The translations under genes were made by a program, and so were the position numbers. This document shows positions 62,201 through 64,000 of a stretch of DNA of 64,000 nucleotides, in pieces; position 1 is the first letter of the stretch; the number at the start of each line of letters is the position of its first letter. Source of the DNA: Antedon bifida. Taxonomy: Eukaryota > Echinodermata > Crinoidea > Comatulida > Antedonidae. The DNA lies in contig OY727096.1 in assembly GCA_963402885.1 (NCBI GenBank), positions 8,193,501 through 8,257,500 on the forward strand. The letters are read 5' to 3'. The notes beneath the pieces are model-generated. The model was not told the DNA's origin, ran no database searches, and saw only the letters and a list, made by a program, of their open reading frames with translations.

Positions 62201-62764
62201 CTTCTTTGCTCATTCTTAAGCGCGTTTTCGCTGCGAAAAATTTTCTTGACGAATTTGCTGTTTGACGCGTGGAAAAATGACTTGTTGTGCAGTTGATGGA
62301 AGAAAGACCGAGTTTGAGGCGGTGCAGTGGAAGATGGTTTATCATCGTTACCACCACCATGCATTTCAACGGCGACGCCTACACCTTTGAAATATGGAAA
62401 AACTTTTGCTGTTTAATTTTCCCTGTGATTTTGATATGAGAAAGAAAAAATAAAACTAGGGTAGGGGCTAGGCTAGGCAGGCCTAGCCAACCTGGTGGAT
62501 ATTTATAAGTTTCATAACTTGATAATAGGCCTAAGCTAGGCTAGGCCTATCAATTAATATGTAGGCTCTATAGTAGGCCCTAGGCCTAGGCCTAGCCTAG
62601 GCCTAGGGCCTAGGCCTAAAGGGCCTACCCTAGGCTAGGCCCTAGGCCTATCTTGTTTTAAGTAAATACTAATTATTCTAACCTGATAAATCTTTATGAA
62701 TTTCTTCTACTGTGGAGTTCATTTCGATTTTTTCTTTGTCTAGTGGTCTTACTTTCACATGCAT
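56284..62764 (-). CDS. HCN-type hyperpolarisation-activated cyclic-nucleotide-gated channel, complete, 12 exons, 564 aa
   Basis: Minus-strand exons: 62683-62764, 62153-62384, 61613-61799, 60761-60924, 60314-60389, 60066-60215, 59376-59594, 58791-58937, 57423-57663, 57020-57115, 56681-56770 and 56284-56294; all phases agree. HCN channels pass a Na+/K+ current opened by hyperpolarisation and tuned by cAMP/cGMP. In order: HCN domain ending IHPFSDFR (about 60-105), S1 (106-132), S2, S3 (GWFPLDFISSFPFDYI), S4 with repeated L-R-L-L-R (213-242), S5 (VTHWNCCLQFLVPF), pore, S6 (FYALFIGHMSTLL), C-linker (ILDYYEHRYQ) and CNBD (432-545). The filter reads GLGFG, where HCN1-4 have CIGYG. The C-terminus is short, ending GQNQSI. 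One intron uses a GC donor. Start: first in-frame ATG, preceded by a 7-codon upstream frame. Confidence 0.93.
56331..56412. mobile_element. MITE, family A (copy 4, truncated) in HCN intron
   Basis: AAAGTTCTGTCTACACTATT followed by AAACTAGTTTGACAAG and an internal ATGGTAGTGATATGATG; no right end. Confidence 0.65.
56681..56770 (-). CDS. HCN exon 11, CNBD C-helix
   Basis: ALSDRPVISSLMTQVAYERL then SKNKDSSGQN; the VAYERL stretch aligns with VAIDRLDRI of the vertebrate C-helix. Confidence 0.85.
57020..57115 (-). CDS. HCN exon 10, CNBD phosphate-binding cassette
   Basis: Split Glu then IALLTDIKRVATVVAS and CDLYSLSRDNFNE. The cyclic-nucleotide-phosphate Arg is kept (Arg509), but the Thr that follows it in HCN1-4 is Val510. 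Confidence 0.93.
57423..57663 (-). CDS. HCN exon 9, C-linker end and CNBD beta roll
   Basis: ALVQHQCKSLINKVDFLANA, FVSDLIQKLEFEVY, MYFIEHGSVDIIVDG and LSDGDHFG, ending phase 1. Confidence 0.95.
57911..58040. mobile_element. MITE, family A (copy 5) in HCN intron
   Basis: AAAGCCAAGTCTACATTATC at the left and TTGATAGTATAGACAGAGCT at the right, with a central ATGATGTCATATCAC palindrome. Confidence 0.75.
58140..58693. mobile_element. Family F element with long terminal inverted repeats in HCN intron
   Basis: TTAAAGATGTATTGTCCCTT at the left is mirrored by AAGGGACAATACATCTTTAA at the right, and the arms stay complementary in blocks beyond. About 550 bp, non-coding, possible TA duplication inside the TTAA ends. 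A truncated relative is at 50424-50570. Confidence 0.75.
58791..58937 (-). CDS. HCN exon 8, C-linker
   Basis: INQVKEYMKFHKVPFNIQKR then ILDYYEHRYQRKYF; the YYEHRYQ motif is near-invariant in HCN. Confidence 0.95.
59376..59594 (-). CDS. HCN exon 7, pore helix, filter, S6
   Basis: WEQYSWSFFKSICHM then filter GLGFG (bases 59520-59534, residues 318-322), then RYPPANITEMW and S6. Confidence 0.95.
60066..60215 (-). CDS. HCN exon 6, S5 and turret
   Basis: VLNIDGAIISIVNLVIFALV (S5 start) to HWNCCLQFLVPFF, DFPVDSWVSINNLQ; the HW..CLQFLVP motif is diagnostic of HCN. Confidence 0.95.
60314..60389 (-). CDS. HCN exon 5, S4 end and S4-S5 linker, GC donor
   Basis: LIKVLSLLRLLRLSRLMRYA then QRLEE. Ends GAG|GCAAGT, the consensus form of a GC-AG intron; no in-phase GT donor is nearby and the next exon is phase 0. 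Confidence 0.9.
60478..60565. mobile_element. MITE, family A (copy 6) in HCN intron
   Basis: AAGATCTGTCTACACTATCA and a right half CAAACAAGTTTGACAGTGCT; short and diverged. Confidence 0.65.
60761..60924 (-). CDS. HCN exon 4, S3 and start of S4
   Basis: VILQKRRIAWCYLKGWFPLD then FISSFPFDYIYF (S3), a polar loop, and MLLKLRVL opening the voltage sensor. Confidence 0.93.
60972..61122. mobile_element. MITE, family A (copy 7) in HCN intron
   Basis: AAAGCTCTGTCTACACTATC and TTATAGTGTAGACAGAGCTT in inverted orientation, with the ATGATGTCATATCACATG core. Confidence 0.8.
61613..61799 (-). CDS. HCN exon 3, S1-S2
   Basis: WYWDILMVFLMFMTLILLPV (S1) and NCIADSLFMVDIVLNFCTGI (S2), ending phase 0 at GAA|GTAAGT. 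Confidence 0.93.
62153..62384 (-). CDS. HCN exon 2, HCN domain
   Basis: From VGVAVEMHGGG through KFVKKIFRSENALKNEQRR to FTIHPFSDF and two bases of Arg; matches the pre-S1 segment of HCN channels. Confidence 0.9.
62455..62655. repeat. CCTAGG/GGCCTA low-complexity array in HCN intron 1
   Basis: Dense, self-complementary runs of CCTAGGCCTA and GCTAGGCTAGG fill about two thirds of the 298-bp intron between exons 1 and 2. The palindromic units can pair in many registers. Confidence 0.85.
62683..62764 (-). CDS. HCN exon 1, start
   Basis: MHVKVRPLDKEKIEMNSTVE then EIHKDLS, ending phase 1 at a GTTAGA donor. A short upstream frame (ATG at 62778, seven codons) overlaps this start out of frame and could dampen translation. 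Confidence 0.75.
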
Positions 62765-62960
62765 AAAAAGTTAAACATGCTTGCACAATGGTCACATCAT
62801 ATTTGCCATTAATGATTTCATTGTTTTAAAAGTTTGTATAAAATACGCGTATTAATAATCGAACCCATTTTAATCCAATCGAACGCGCGCAACCGCCGCA
62901 TAAAAACAATATAAAGACTGGAACTACGCGCGCGTCCTCCACGAAGAAACTGATATGGCT
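62765..62960 (-). promoter_or_regulatory. Likely HCN 5' flank
   Basis: Upstream of the HCN start the sequence turns CpG-rich (CGAACGCGCGCAACCGCCGC, then ACTACGCGCGCGTCC, 62880-62938), unusual for this AT-rich window and consistent with a promoter. Transcription start not determined. Confidence 0.3.
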
Positions 62961-63129
62961 AGTGTTGCGTGTTTTTGCTATAAAAAAATGTACATCACAA
63001 TTTTTGGTCTAGGAAATAAATGCGGTCTCTTTAAAGTCACTATTGAGATGCGGTTTAGCGAAAATTAATTATTTTTAAGTTATTAAAATGTAATGAGATA
63101 ATATGTAATAATAATAATAGTCCAAGAGC

Positions 63130-63725
63130 ATTAGGGTTTGACCCGGAAATTTCTGGTAACAAGCTAATTTTTTCAGGAAAGGTCGAGAACTATGATTGGA
63201 ACATCATACTAAAAGTCCCGAAAAATCCTCCTTGTGCTCTCCGAGAAATCCAAGATGGCGTCCAAAATGGCTGCCATTTTAAATTGGTCTATAACTTTGT
63301 AACCGCTTGTCGTAGAGTGTCGATTTTGGTGTCAAATAGTTCACAATATATACATTCCTATTTGCTCTAACAGAAAATTTTGTCAAAAAATGACCGCTAC
63401 TACAGTTTCTGGCAGTTTGACCTTTGACCTGGTCTTATCATATCTCGGTAATGGCTTGTCATAGAGAATTAAGATTAGGCCCAAATTGTTCAGACCATGC
63501 ATATTTTTATTTGGTGTAATGAAATATTTTATCCCAAAATGACCGGAAGTGAGGTTATTGACCTCTTATTGACCTATTCATATCTCTTTACCGTATCTCA
63601 AGAAATATTTGTCGTAGAGCATTACTTTTGGTGTCAAATTGTTTGGAACATATACATTTCTATTTAGTCTAATACAACAGTTTGCCCTAAAATGCTCGGA
63701 AGTAAGTTAATTTATTGAAAACTTT
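63130..63725. repeat. Degenerate tandem repeat, about 150-bp unit
   Basis: Three diverged monomers anchored on CTTGTCGTAGAG at 63306, 63455 and 63608 (spacing 149 and 153), each followed by a GGTGTCAAAT/GTTC segment, a CATATACATTTCTATTTG-like segment, and AAAATGACCGGAAGT with TTGACCT. Non-coding. Confidence 0.75.
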
Positions 63726-64000
63726 AAAAATCAAAGAGCTACATAGGCAGAGGATATGAATACTGTAGAAAAAATCTAAATTTTAACTCTGCCTTAAAAC
63801 ATGTTTTGGGCATAGCACATCATCAGGTAACCTTGAGGGTAAATTTTCCTGTAAGGGTATGAACTATACAAGAAAAAACCAAAATAATCATTTATTTAAC
63901 TTTGATAGAACAAAGAATATCATGGGACACGTTAATTGAAATTCTCATACTAGTTATGGTTGAAAAGTTATTGCTACAAAATGTCACCTATATGTAGATG

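Overview
The window is AT-rich animal genomic DNA with intron-bearing genes, GT-AG splice sites and many small dispersed repeats. The gene content and the repeat texture (GGCCTA/CCTAGG runs, TACTGTA-rich stretches, many MITEs and tRNA-derived SINEs) suggest a marine invertebrate deuterostome, most likely an echinoderm. This is inference: no species marker was identified.

Layout. (1) 1-2103, + strand: the last five coding exons of PSMC5/Rpt6, an ATPase of the 26S proteasome base, with a poly(A) signal at 2277-2282. (2) 2.3-11.2 kb: intergenic DNA with MITE fragments and two minisatellites. (3) 31279 down to 11280, - strand: 12 coding exons of a single MRL-family gene (lamellipodin RAPH1 / RIAM APBB1IP / MIG-10). 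It has talin-binding helices, proline-rich Ena/VASP-binding stretches, an RA-PH module and a long proline-rich tail; about 1255 residues are visible and the start codon lies upstream. (4) 31.3-52.3 kb: no gene recognised. It holds SINEs, hAT-like and pogo-like MITEs and a 2.7-kb purine-rich satellite (40.87-43.61 kb) with a 41-bp unit and a higher-order duplication about 711 bp apart. (5) 52847-53882, + strand: a two-exon, 69-residue LYR-motif microprotein resembling the mitochondrial microprotein that vertebrates encode in the 5' leader of MIEF1. A fold-back transposon with an 8-bp target duplication sits 37 bp upstream of its second exon. (6) 62764 down to 56284, - strand: a complete 12-exon, 564-residue HCN-type cyclic-nucleotide-gated channel with an unusual GLGFG filter and one GC-AG intron. 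(7) 63.1-64 kb: a degenerate tandem repeat of about 150 bp.

The genes are unrelated in function: protein degradation, integrin/actin signalling, mitochondrial function and membrane excitability. All exon junctions given were read from splice dinucleotides and checked for phase continuity. No clearly new multi-gene system was found. The most interesting items are the LYR gene apparently uncoupled from MIEF1, the HCN filter change, the MRL protein combining RIAM-like and lamellipodin-like features, and the satellite.
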